DNA of 64,000 bases from Candidatus Poribacteria bacterium (GTDB lineage: Bacteria > Poribacteria > WGA-4E > WGA-3G): NCBI GenBank assembly GCA_022821495.1, contig JAJEDN010000025.1, positions 1-64,000 on the forward strand, given 5' to 3'. Both the position numbers and the translations under genes were made by a program. Below the pieces are notes generated by a model. That model did not search any database and was not told where the DNA came from. It was given only the letters and a program-made list of their open reading frames with translations. This document shows, one piece after another, positions 26,827-34,619 of the stretch; position 1 is the stretch's first letter, and each line of letters begins with the position of its first letter.

Positions 26827-26903
26827 CATGCACTATATCAACGCGCTCTATTATAAAACACACGAACCATTGATCTTGCCCAATTTCACCCTCAAAAAAA
26901 AAA

Positions 26904-26932
26904 TTGACTTTTTTTTACAAATGTTTTATTAT
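26904..26932 (+). promoter_or_regulatory. Promoter of the MDGD-repeat lipoprotein gene
   Basis: TTGACT (26904-26909) and TATTAT (26927-26932), spacing 17. The leader would be about 135 nt. A consensus TATAAT at 26984-26989 lacks a fitting -35 box. Confidence 0.5.
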
Positions 26933-27072
26933 TTTAAAAATCAGGTTGTAGTAGCAAGTGGAGTAGAGATTTTTTCCGCCTGCTATAATATCATTGTTTA
27001 ACTAAAACTCTCACGAATAGGTTGATAACACTTTGTCAACTCTATTTCAAATATAGGGGAAGGAAATTAACG

Positions 27073-27495
27073 ATGTTTAAATTTCAGATAGTCTTAATTG
27101 CTGTTTTGATCTGTTGTGTTGCCTTTATTACGTCTTGTGACCGAGTATCACCAAGTGGTACCGATGTTATAATGGACGGTGATATGGACGGCGACATGGA
27201 CGGTGATATGGATGGCGACATGGACGGCGACATGGACGGTGATATGGACGGCGACATGGATGGCGACATGGACGGCGACATGGACGGCGACATGGACGGC
27301 GACATGGATGGTGATATGGATGGCGACATGGATGGTGATATGGACGGTGATATGGATGGCGACATGAATGGCGACATGAATGGCGACATGAACGGTGCTA
27401 ATGGCAATGGTGCTAATGGCAATGGTGCCAATGGCAATGGTGCCAATGGTAATGGTGCCAATGGTAATGGTGCCGGTAACGGTGATGCCCAATAG
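27073..27495 (+). CDS. Lipoprotein with 16 MDGD repeats
   Basis: ATG 27073, AGGGGAAGGAAAT upstream; 140 residues. Lipoprotein signal MFKFQIVLIAVLICCVAFIT then SC (Cys22), clearly paralogous to the P460 lipoprotein's signal. After a short linker come 16 perfect Met-Asp-Gly-Asp units (27172-27363), two Met-Asn-Gly-Asp units, and about five Asn-Gly-Asn-Gly-Ala units. The acidic D-x-D spacing suggests calcium or other cation binding; no family recognised. Repeat units are 12 bp and 15 bp, so copy-number change keeps the frame. Same terminator type as the preceding gene. Confidence 0.75.
   Translation: MFKFQIVLIAVLICCVAFITSCDRVSPSGTDVIMDGDMDGDMDGDMDGDMDGDMDGDMDGDMDGDMDGDMDGDMDGDMDGDMDGDMDGDMDGDMDGDMNGDMNGDMNGANGNGANGNGANGNGANGNGANGNGAGNGDAQ
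27172..27399. repeat. 12-bp tandem repeat (ATGGACGGCGAC)
   Basis: Sixteen units ATG-GAY-GGY-GAY followed by two ATG-AAT-GGC-GAC units, with third-position differences (GAC/GAT, GGC/GGT) scattered among copies. The synonymous variation in an otherwise perfect amino-acid repeat shows selection on the protein, not only recent slippage. A 15-bp array (AATGGCAATGGTGCC) follows at about 27394-27470. Confidence 0.95.
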
Positions 27496-27517
27496 TTCCA
27501 TCTCATAGCACATATAA

Positions 27518-27566
27518 GAAGGGGACCGGTAACAACATGTAGTTGCTGCCGGTCCCTTCTTTTTAT
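27518..27566 (+). terminator. Intrinsic terminator after the MDGD lipoprotein gene
   Basis: GAAGGGGACCGGTAACAAC pairs with GTTGCTGCCGGTCCCTTC (one bulge, two G-U pairs) over a 5-nt loop, followed by TTTTTATTT. It separates this gene from the convergent GH13 gene ending at 27576. Confidence 0.9.
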
Positions 27567-27575
27567 TTCTATATC

Positions 27576-29360
27576 TTAGGCGATAAACGCACCACTCTGT
27601 GCTGCAAGCGAAACCCTTACAGAACTCTCTGATACTATCACTCGGTTTCGATTCAACATATCTTCGGTGGAATGCTGAAATGACGGAATCGGAATATTAA
27701 TTGTTGCAGAACGTCTACCAATATTCAGTGCGATCAAGACGGAATCAGTTTCCAAAGTAAGTAGATACGCATAAGTGCCATTTTGGACATTTAGATGAAC
27801 GACCTCCCGCCTGCCTGAAGTAATTGCTGGAAACCGCTTCCTTAATGCACCCAAGCGTCGGAAGTAAGCCAATAAATCTTTGTCCTGTTCATCTCCCCAT
27901 AGCATCGGTAAACGTGCCTCCTCAAAACGTCCAAGCGGGTTGCGTTGCGAAACGCCGACTTCAGTGCCGTTGTAAATTACAGGGGGCACCGAGAGTGTGA
28001 ATAGTACCAGGGCCGCCAACTTGACTTTCGCCTTATCTTCGCCAGCCAAATAGAGGATACGCGTCATATCGTGGTTGTCCAGAAATGCCGGGAGTGAAAA
28101 GTCATTCCGGAAATACGTTTCATGTGCTGCTAAAAACGCTTCAAACGCCAATAACGTTGAAGTTTCGAGGGCAAAGGTTCGTCGGAGTGCGTCCGCGAGT
28201 AGAAAATCGAGGCAGCCATCAAAATGCGGGACATACGATGCTATTGTGTCCGAATGGCTGACCACTTCCCCAAAAAGAAAAGCATCAGAATTCACTGCTT
28301 TACAGGCTTGGCGAAAATCCGCCCAAAACGTATGCGGTGGTCCTGGCGCATAATCGAGTCGGTAACCGTCAACGCCATTTTCTAACCAATACTGGGCACA
28401 CTTCAAAAGATAGCCGCTCGCAGGTTTATGCTTTAAGTTGAGTTGTGGCATCCCTTTCACGCCGAAAAAACTGGTGTATTCATCCGGCCATCGTTGCCAC
28501 GTGTACCACGACCGATACTCGCTGTTTTCGTCATGTTGCGCCGCCTGAAATGTCGGATGCTGATTTGACCAGTGATTCGCGACAAAATCCAAAATAACCC
28601 GGATGTCACGCTGATGCGCTTTTTCAATCAGTTCCTTGAGATCCGCGTTCGTGCCGAACCGAGGTTCAACGGTGTAATAGTCTGTTGCATCGTAACCGTG
28701 ATGCGATGGGCTTGCAAAGAGCGGTGATAGCCAGATCGCGTTGCATCCGAGCGATTGGATATAGCCAAGTTTCTGAATCACACCGCGGAGTGTTCCACCA
28801 AAAAACCCTGAAAGATTTGTCGATTTTTTCCATGAGACACCATCACCCGGATAGAAACGATCTAAAAAGATATGATAAATAACAGCATCACGTACCCACG
28901 TTGGGACCTCGTAATCGTCAACTGAGATAGCAAATTCAGTTGCTTCCGACAACACGCGTGCTTGATTATCCGCAAAGATCCATTTTGGCGTAGCTGGCAA
29001 GCCAAAACTTGCTGTCGAACTACCCGTCCCTATGACGCGTCCGCCAATTTTGTAGCTCACGATTGTTCCACTTGCTTGTGGTGGAATTTGTCCGGACCAG
29101 TGGCGAACATACTGCCATTCAAGTGTATTCCATACGGATTCTCCTGGCACCAATTCAAATGTTGTCTCTTCATCATTCACAGTCATCCAACAACGAACCG
29201 AATCGTAAGCGATATCACCAGAGGTTGTTACATGGAGTGCAATCGGTTCATTCGGTTGCGGAGCAGACGGTCTTTTCAATCGGTGTAGGTGCTTAATGCC
29301 TGTTAAACTGTTGCGATATTCGGTGATACGATCATCAAAATCCCGTTGTGTACCAAACAT
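27576..29360 (-). CDS. GH13 alpha-amylase family glycoside hydrolase
   Basis: A 594-residue GH13 enzyme of the neopullulanase/cyclomaltodextrinase-like type. N-terminal beta-sandwich (about 1-150), then the barrel from RDAVIYHIFLDRFYPGDG. Conserved regions: LDFVANHWSNQHP (region I), DGYRLDYAPG with the nucleophile Asp (region II), LFGEVVSHSD with the acid/base Glu (region III) and FLDNHDMTR with the transition-state Asp (region IV). The C-terminal domain includes TYAYLLTLETDSVLIALNIG. No signal peptide, so it acts on imported or stored alpha-glucans. A 31-nt dispersed repeat is embedded in frame (28983-29013; residues around ASFGLPATPKW). Confidence 0.95.
   Translation of the reverse strand: MFGTQRDFDDRITEYRNSLTGIKHLHRLKRPSAPQPNEPIALHVTTSGDIAYDSVRCWMTVNDEETTFELVPGESVWNTLEWQYVRHWSGQIPPQASGTIVSYKIGGRVIGTGSSTASFGLPATPKWIFADNQARVLSEATEFAISVDDYEVPTWVRDAVIYHIFLDRFYPGDGVSWKKSTNLSGFFGGTLRGVIQKLGYIQSLGCNAIWLSPLFASPSHHGYDATDYYTVEPRFGTNADLKELIEKAHQRDIRVILDFVANHWSNQHPTFQAAQHDENSEYRSWYTWQRWPDEYTSFFGVKGMPQLNLKHKPASGYLLKCAQYWLENGVDGYRLDYAPGPPHTFWADFRQACKAVNSDAFLFGEVVSHSDTIASYVPHFDGCLDFLLADALRRTFALETSTLLAFEAFLAAHETYFRNDFSLPAFLDNHDMTRILYLAGEDKAKVKLAALVLFTLSVPPVIYNGTEVGVSQRNPLGRFEEARLPMLWGDEQDKDLLAYFRRLGALRKRFPAITSGRREVVHLNVQNGTYAYLLTLETDSVLIALNIGRRSATINIPIPSFQHSTEDMLNRNRVIVSESSVRVSLAAQSGAFIA
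28983..29013. repeat. 31-nt dispersed repeat inside the GH13 gene
   Basis: TTTTGGCGTAGCTGGCAAGC followed by CAAAACTTGCT matches 31427-31457 with one difference by eye. It is translated on the minus strand as ASFGLPATPK, in the linker between the N-terminal sandwich and the barrel. Confidence 0.75.
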
Positions 29361-29394
29361 GATGTTCCTCTACCGTTTCGTAGTGTGCGTTCAG

Positions 29395-29440
29395 AAAATA
29401 AAAAAGCCGTGTCACGAGTACACGGCTTCTTTATTTTTAT
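29395..29440 (-). terminator. Bidirectional-looking intrinsic terminator
   Basis: AAGCCGTGT (29404-29412) pairs with ACACGGCTT (29420-29428) across a 7-nt loop. It is flanked by A-rich sequence on the left and CTTTATTTTTA on the right. For the minus-strand lipoprotein gene that stops at 29453 the complement provides the U-tract. Confidence 0.85.
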
Positions 29441-29452
29441 TGTGAATTTTGG

Positions 29453-30379
29453 CTACTTATCGCCCCAAGCGGGTCCACGTTTTATCCATAAGAATTGTCC
29501 GACGCTCAGTTTCGTCCGGTCAAAGATATAATCATCCTGATTGCCGGCAACTAACCGTTTCCACTTCTCTGGATCATCGTAGATTTCTGGACGTGCAGCG
29601 ATGCGTTTGAGAGCTGCTTCGCCATTTTCTTCCTGAATGTCCTGTTCCTGTACATGGTATCTGTCAAGTTTCTCAGGACTGGTTACACTGAAACTGAAAC
29701 TATGCGGACTTGCGAGTGCATTTCCTGCCATATCAGACGCACCCGAAACAGTAACGGTATACATGCGTCCCGCACGCATAGGCATGTCGGATGTAAACGT
29801 CACAGAATCACCAGTTCCGCTCACTGTTCCTGACAGCATTCCGTCCATTGGTTCGCTCATCGAATCTTCGGTTTTCGCGACCGCTACACTCACTGAAACG
29901 GTGTTACTATCTACCGGTTCACTAAACGAGACAGTCAAACTATTCATCACATTGAGCGAATCTTCGTATTCGGAGATGACAGTGCCGTCCGTTGGTTCGG
30001 TCATCGTTACCGTTGGCGGTGTTGCGTCGGTGTAGGTAAATTGCTGTGAGAGCGTGACCGGTACTTCGGGTTTCCCTTTGTTTGTGATGACAACAGAGAC
30101 GGATTCTCCCGCCATACCGCCCGGTGTCACTGCTGTAATTTGGGTCTCACTCGGAACTGTCACGCTTGTGGCGTTTTTCCCACCAAACGTCACGGTTACT
30201 CCGTTTTTCATATCAAATTTTTCGCCGGTAATCTGGACAGTCGTCCCGCCGGTTTCGGGGCCTTGCGTAGGGCTTATCCCGCTCGGCACCGGTTCTGGAT
30301 TACAGCCACCGCAGCCCACCATCCACGCGCAGACAATCGTGAGGATAGCTAATACGGCTATGTTTCTGGGTTTTTTCAT
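29453..30379 (-). CDS. Lipoprotein with IPT/TIG, Ig-like and LysM-like C-terminal regions
   Basis: Start at 30379 gives a lipoprotein signal (MKKPRNIAVLAILTIVCAWM, then VGC); 308 residues. Residues about 30-115 form an IPT/TIG domain (GISPTQGPETGGTTVQITGE). About 120-230 form a SbsA-type Ig-like domain (PPTVTMTEPTDGTVIS, LTVSFSEPVDSNTV, YTVTVSGASDMAGNAL). The last 60 residues (PEIYDDPEKWKRLVAGNQDD, then LSVGQFLWI) resemble a LysM repeat's end and may bind peptidoglycan. Surface or periplasmic structural role likely. Ends just before a strong terminator. Confidence 0.8.
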   Translation of the reverse strand: MKKPRNIAVLAILTIVCAWMVGCGGCNPEPVPSGISPTQGPETGGTTVQITGEKFDMKNGVTVTFGGKNATSVTVPSETQITAVTPGGMAGESVSVVITNKGKPEVPVTLSQQFTYTDATPPTVTMTEPTDGTVISEYEDSLNVMNSLTVSFSEPVDSNTVSVSVAVAKTEDSMSEPMDGMLSGTVSGTGDSVTFTSDMPMRAGRMYTVTVSGASDMAGNALASPHSFSFSVTSPEKLDRYHVQEQDIQEENGEAALKRIAARPEIYDDPEKWKRLVAGNQDDYIFDRTKLSVGQFLWIKRGPAWGDK

Positions 30380-30549
30380 TAATTCGATCTCCTTATCATC
30401 GGAACGGGTCTCATTAGATCTCACGGATTTTAGGATTTCATGGATTAGAGGGATACCTCTAAATTACACCTTGAAATTATTATACACACAAACGGGTAAA
30501 GTTGTCAACTCTTTTTACGAATTTACAAGCAAATACGCGCTATAAAGCC

Positions 30550-31398
30550 CTAACCGCGCCAACTTGTCCGTTTTAGCGGATCTTGGACAGCAACGGCGAG
30601 TTCTGGACCGAAGCCTTCTATTGCTAATCTCACCGTGTCTCCATCCCCAACTGCGGTAAGGGCTTCATGGTGTGTTCCAGTGGATACAACATCCCCCGGT
30701 TCCAGCGTTACAACATTGGTTACTTCCGCCAGCAATTCTGGAATGAAACGTGCCATAGAGTTCGTTGAGAAATCGTGTTGTAAGCGATCATTAATCCAAA
30801 GTTTTACGCCGAGTGCGTTTCCATCAGACACTTCATCAGCGGTAACGAGAGTAGGTCCCATCGGTGCAAACGTGTGCCAACTTTTCCCTAAGAAAAACCC
30901 ACCGGGCAAACCTCGCGCAGATACGTCAATGAATTGCGTGTAACCGAATACGCAGTCAAGCGCATTTTCTTCGGAGAGATGCTTCGCTGTTTTGCCGATA
31001 ACTATTGCTAATTCAGGTTCAAAGTGGAACACAGTGACATCTGCCTCGGGTAGTTCTACTGTGTCTTTTGTAGCAACGATGCCGGTTGGCGATTTCAGAA
31101 AGGCGTTAAATTCGCCGCGAGACGGGCTGTCCGGCTCAATGTAATTGCCGGCAAGACATACCAGTTGACCCGGTCGCGGTAGCGGCGCTTTGAAACTCAC
31201 ACTGTCTAAAGGTGTAGCCGTTCCATTTTCCGCTGCATCCGCTATTGCTGAACGCAGGTTATCAAAGTCTTCAATCACCATTCGTATCTGTTCTTGGGGC
31301 GTATGATATGAAATACCACTGAGCGCATCGCTGATGTCAACAACCCCGTCTTCTGTGATTACACCGAGTTGATAGTCATTAAAGAATGTAAGTTTCAT
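30550..31398 (-). CDS. Fumarylacetoacetate hydrolase family protein
   Basis: A 282-residue FAH-fold enzyme; the family cleaves, decarboxylates or isomerises beta-keto acids. Visible: LVCLAGNYIEPD at the domain start, the metal site FHFEPELAIVIGKTAKHL with conserved Glu residues, CVFGYTQFIDVSARG, KSWHTFAPMGPTLV and EPGDVVSTGTHHEALTAVGDGD. Last of four minus-strand genes (PhyH, dlgD, Gfo/Idh, FAH) that look like one operon for a sugar acid, where it may act on a 2-keto-3-deoxy acid. Confidence 0.92.
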   Translation of the reverse strand: MKLTFFNDYQLGVITEDGVVDISDALSGISYHTPQEQIRMVIEDFDNLRSAIADAAENGTATPLDSVSFKAPLPRPGQLVCLAGNYIEPDSPSRGEFNAFLKSPTGIVATKDTVELPEADVTVFHFEPELAIVIGKTAKHLSEENALDCVFGYTQFIDVSARGLPGGFFLGKSWHTFAPMGPTLVTADEVSDGNALGVKLWINDRLQHDFSTNSMARFIPELLAEVTNVVTLEPGDVVSTGTHHEALTAVGDGDTVRLAIEGFGPELAVAVQDPLKRTSWRG

Positions 31399-31426
31399 TC
31401 AGTTTTTTGCTCCTCTGTTAAGGCAC

Positions 31427-31457
31427 TTTTGGCGTAGCTTGCAAGCCAAAACTTGCT
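31427..31457. repeat. 31-nt dispersed repeat, intergenic copy
   Basis: Nearly identical to 28983-29013 (TTTTGGCGTAGCTTGCAAGC followed by CAAAACTTGCT). It fills most of the 57-nt gap between the Gfo/Idh and FAH genes and contains TTGGC...GCCAA complementary ends. Confidence 0.75.
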
Positions 31458-32559
31458 ATGAAATTGCAAGCGGATGACCCCGCTCCTCCAATGGCAGCTG
31501 CACCTTTGTTCCACTAAAATGGGATACATAGGTTGCACTCACACATTCAAGAGATGTAAGTGCATTGCGTCCACCGAGTTCTGGTTGATTTCCGTTAAGA
31601 ATCGCGTCCCGCATATTTTTCGCGCTCCAGATCGTGTGGCGAGACTGCCACGCTTTTCCAGAGATTAAAAATGCTGACGCGTCAAGTTCTATCTGTTCCC
31701 ATTTAGGCGTGTGTGCTGCAAACGAGACATCGAACGGACAGTACCACATCTCATCTATACCTGTGTCAGGGTTCGGTTTTACCATCAGTTGCCCTTCTGA
31801 GCCGAGCAGATGGGGTCCCATCATCCACCCATGTCTCGATTCGCGGCAATAAAGTTCCATAATGCCGTAGGCACCGTTCGCGCCGCCGATATGCACGAGC
31901 ATCGTATCTCCCGCGACGATGCCATTATCGCGCCGGTCGGTTTTGCACAACTCACTGCTGTGCATAATATCTGCTTCCGCCACATCATGCCCCTGATAGG
32001 TAATATGCGCTTGAATCCAAGAGATGCCATCTAAGAAAAAATCCATCTCGTCAAAGTAGTGAACCCCCATTTCCATCAATTCAAATCCGGCTTCGCGTCC
32101 TTTACCAACTTCTCGAATTGAACGGAGTTCACCAATTTTGCCGTCATCAATCAAGGCTTTCGCGTGCCGAAAGAGCGGTGTGAATCGAAATTGATGGCTG
32201 ACTGCCAGATGCACCCCCGCCTCACGACATGCAGCAAGCATCTGATCCGCTGTTTCTAAATCAACAGATAACGGTTTTTCAGATAAAACGTGGGTGCCCG
32301 CTTTCGCTGCGGCGATAGCGATTGGTGCATGTAGCGGGGCATGCGTACATACACTTACGAGATCAAGTGCTTCGCGTGCGAACATCTCCTCGTAATCCGT
32401 ATATCGGTTTGCAACACTATATTCATCAGCACGGTTGTTGAGGGCATCGCGATTGATGTCGCACATTGCGACGAGGTCAATCCCTTCCAAGTTCGCATGT
32501 GCTGCGGCGTGGCTTTTACTAATCCCTCCACAACCGACAATCCCTGTCCGTAAGGTCAT
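31456..32559 (-). CDS. Gfo/Idh/MocA family oxidoreductase
   Basis: A 367-residue sugar dehydrogenase-type protein. Rossmann motif TGIVGCGGISKSHAAAH, acidic residue at MCDINRDAL for NAD, CTHAPLHAPIAIAAAKAGTH and the catalytic lysine in SEKPLSVDLETAD. The C-terminal half includes MEMGVHYFDEMDFFLDG with the conserved histidine. Third in the PhyH-dlgD-Gfo/Idh-FAH operon, 31 nt after dlgD. Substrate unknown but probably a sugar acid or lactone. Confidence 0.92.
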   Translation of the reverse strand: MTLRTGIVGCGGISKSHAAAHANLEGIDLVAMCDINRDALNNRADEYSVANRYTDYEEMFAREALDLVSVCTHAPLHAPIAIAAAKAGTHVLSEKPLSVDLETADQMLAACREAGVHLAVSHQFRFTPLFRHAKALIDDGKIGELRSIREVGKGREAGFELMEMGVHYFDEMDFFLDGISWIQAHITYQGHDVAEADIMHSSELCKTDRRDNGIVAGDTMLVHIGGANGAYGIMELYCRESRHGWMMGPHLLGSEGQLMVKPNPDTGIDEMWYCPFDVSFAAHTPKWEQIELDASAFLISGKAWQSRHTIWSAKNMRDAILNGNQPELGGRNALTSLECVSATYVSHFSGTKVQLPLEERGHPLAIS

Positions 32560-32590
32560 TAATTATCCCCCAAATTCGGTTTGTGCTTGT

Positions 32591-33595
32591 TTAAGGCATC
32601 TCCAATAACGCCTGCCACTGTGTCTCGTCCACAAGCACCCCTTTTTCGAGGCTTTCTTGCCGTGTCCGTAACATACCTTCCCCGGGATACCGGACCGTCT
32701 CGTTTTCATCCAAAGGTGTAGCAGTATGGAAATCGTTGATGATCGTTGCGACGGTCTCATCCAACACCGCTTGTCCCATCAATCCTGTGGCGTTAATCGC
32801 GATGTACACCTGGGAAACCGAGTATTCTGAGTCCTGATTTCCGATTTCGTGTGTGGCTTGTCCACCCGAAATTACGGATGCCATCGTGTCAAGTACCAGT
32901 GCCAGTCCTGACCCTTTCCAATAGCCGATCGGAAGCGCCCTTCTGGAATCAAGGATCTCGCCGGGGTCAATCGTTAGCTCCCCATTCGTGTCATATCCAC
33001 CGGGTAGTGGCAATTCTTTTCCTTGCAGCTTTAGGACTTCTAATTTACCGTTCGAGTACTGACTCATCGCCATGTCAAGTAGGATATGTCCTTCTTCTCT
33101 TGGCACAGCAATCGCCATCGGATTATTTCCAATCTTCTTTTCCGCGGAACCCCACGGCGGCATAAGGCGCGTCGTATTCGTCCAACAGATGCCGATATAT
33201 CCGGCTTCCGCGGCTTGCAGTGCGTAGGCACCACCGCGCATCCAGTGGTTTGTGTTTGAAAGTCCGACGCATCCGATGCCGTGTACTTTGGCAAGTTCCG
33301 TTGCACGCTGCATACAGATATGGGCGTTGACGAGACCGACCCCCATCTTACCGTCCCAGCGTTCTAATGCACCGAAACTTTCGGTTTTCTCTGGTTGCAC
33401 TCGGAAATTGATCTGTTTGCCCGCCAATCCAGCAACGAATCCAGGGAAACGGTTTAATCCGTGCGAATATACGCCATCACGCTGATTTTCGGCGAAAAGT
33501 TGGGCACATAACACCGCTCGCTCATCAGCAAAACCGACCGAAGCGAGTACACGATAAAATTCGTCTCGTAAAGTTTCAAAAGGCACACGTATCAT
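32591..33595 (-). CDS. dlgD: 2,3-diketo-L-gulonate reductase-like dehydrogenase
   Basis: A 334-residue member of the Ldh2/malate-L-lactate (YiaK/DlgD) family; the E. coli enzyme reduces 2,3-diketo-L-gulonate to 3-keto-L-gulonate with NADH. Strong resemblance along the whole chain: ENQRDGVYSHGLNRFPGF with the catalytic histidine, LSNTNHWMRGGAYALQAAEA, GYIGICWTNTTRLMPPWGSA, IGNNPMAIAVP, and LPIGYWKGSGLALVLDTMA. This links the operon to breakdown of ascorbate-like or uronic acids. It starts 4 nt after the PhyH stop. Confidence 0.92.
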   Translation of the reverse strand: MIRVPFETLRDEFYRVLASVGFADERAVLCAQLFAENQRDGVYSHGLNRFPGFVAGLAGKQINFRVQPEKTESFGALERWDGKMGVGLVNAHICMQRATELAKVHGIGCVGLSNTNHWMRGGAYALQAAEAGYIGICWTNTTRLMPPWGSAEKKIGNNPMAIAVPREEGHILLDMAMSQYSNGKLEVLKLQGKELPLPGGYDTNGELTIDPGEILDSRRALPIGYWKGSGLALVLDTMASVISGGQATHEIGNQDSEYSVSQVYIAINATGLMGQAVLDETVATIINDFHTATPLDENETVRYPGEGMLRTRQESLEKGVLVDETQWQALLEMP

Positions 33596-33599
33596 TGTT

Positions 33600-34457
33600 C
33601 TACCACTTTTCGAGCCACTGCTCCACAGGTGTCACCGGTTGCGTTTCGCTACGGATAACCCACTTAAAATCGGGGTCCCCCCAATAAATTGTGCCGGGGT
33701 GATCACCGTCACGGAGATAGCGGATGTCAATTGCCCAACGGACGATTTCACTTGTGGTGTGCGGTAGTGATCGGTGGAGCGTCAGATTGTGGAACACTAA
33801 GGCATCCCCTAATTCCATTGGACATGTTACAATACGAGAATCCTCAATAAGTTCGTCCATCACCTCAAGAAACTTACCTTCCCGTTCTTCTGTCCGATGA
33901 TCAATCACGCCTAACCGATGTGATCCGGCAACCACTTGTAAGCAACCGTTGGTCTCGTCTACTGGTACAAGCGGTATCCATGCAGTCGGGATGAGCGAAG
34001 CTTCACTCACTGTACCGAAATAGCCACTATCCTGATGCCACGGGACGACCGTCAATTGTTGACCCGGAAGTTTCGGACGCGCATTGAAAACGGGGTGTCC
34101 GATGACATCCGTACCTGTGAGTTGTCCGATTGCGTCCACAAGTGGCGGCGCGTGATGTATTTCAAAGATTTCAGGTGTCGCAACTTGGTTCCGCCAAGAA
34201 CGACCAAAACGGCTGGCATGCTCACCAGCGACTTGTGAAAATCGGGTTTCAAAGGGGAGTTCTAAACCCTCATCTTCAATAACACCATCCGCTTTCAACT
34301 CGCGAATGATGCCATCTACGACACGGGCAAAACTGTCGCGGACACCATTGATAGCAGACTCGGGAACAACGCCTTTTAACAACAAATATCCATCGTTTTC
34401 CCACTGATCCATCTGTTCGGATGATAGTGGACTCATCTGTTTTTGATTAGTTTTCAT
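33600..34457 (-). CDS. Phytanoyl-CoA dioxygenase (PhyH) family protein
   Basis: A 285-residue Fe(II)/2-oxoglutarate oxygenase. Start at 34457 (MKTNQKQMSPLSSEQMDQWE); MSPL, 7 residues on, is an alternative, and the open frame to 34541 is promoter sequence. Iron ligands: HxD in VVPWHQDSGYFG and distal His in HNLTLHRSLPHTT; the 2-oxoglutarate arginine is in VRWAIDIRYLRDG. First gene of the sugar-acid operon. Substrate unknown. Confidence 0.92.
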   Translation of the reverse strand: MKTNQKQMSPLSSEQMDQWENDGYLLLKGVVPESAINGVRDSFARVVDGIIRELKADGVIEDEGLELPFETRFSQVAGEHASRFGRSWRNQVATPEIFEIHHAPPLVDAIGQLTGTDVIGHPVFNARPKLPGQQLTVVPWHQDSGYFGTVSEASLIPTAWIPLVPVDETNGCLQVVAGSHRLGVIDHRTEEREGKFLEVMDELIEDSRIVTCPMELGDALVFHNLTLHRSLPHTTSEIVRWAIDIRYLRDGDHPGTIYWGDPDFKWVIRSETQPVTPVEQWLEKW

Positions 34458-34522
34458 TTTTTTCGTTCTAAAATTTAGGCAATCTTGAGAATTAAGATGA
34501 CAAAAGTAAAAAAGATTGTAAA

Positions 34523-34551
34523 ATAATAGCATATCTGGCAAAAAGAGTCAA
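34523..34551 (-). promoter_or_regulatory. Promoter of the PhyH-dlgD-Gfo/Idh-FAH operon
   Basis: On the minus strand TTGACT (complement of 34546-34551) and TATTAT (complement of 34523-34528) with 17 nt between. The leader is about 59 nt. Confidence 0.65.
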
Positions 34552-34619
34552 AGAAAATAGCCCGATCACTTTGATACCTCGTTTAGTAGATACCCCAACA
34601 CATCAAAGGAGGATACACA

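Noticed and set aside
27172-27470. Possible CRISPR array at the regular 12-bp repeat
   Set aside because: Units are contiguous coding triplets without spacers.
27084-27513. Minus-strand frames of 120-140 residues (SPSMSPS..., HVAIHVAIH...)
   Set aside because: Antisense readings of the MDGD repeat; repeats open all frames.
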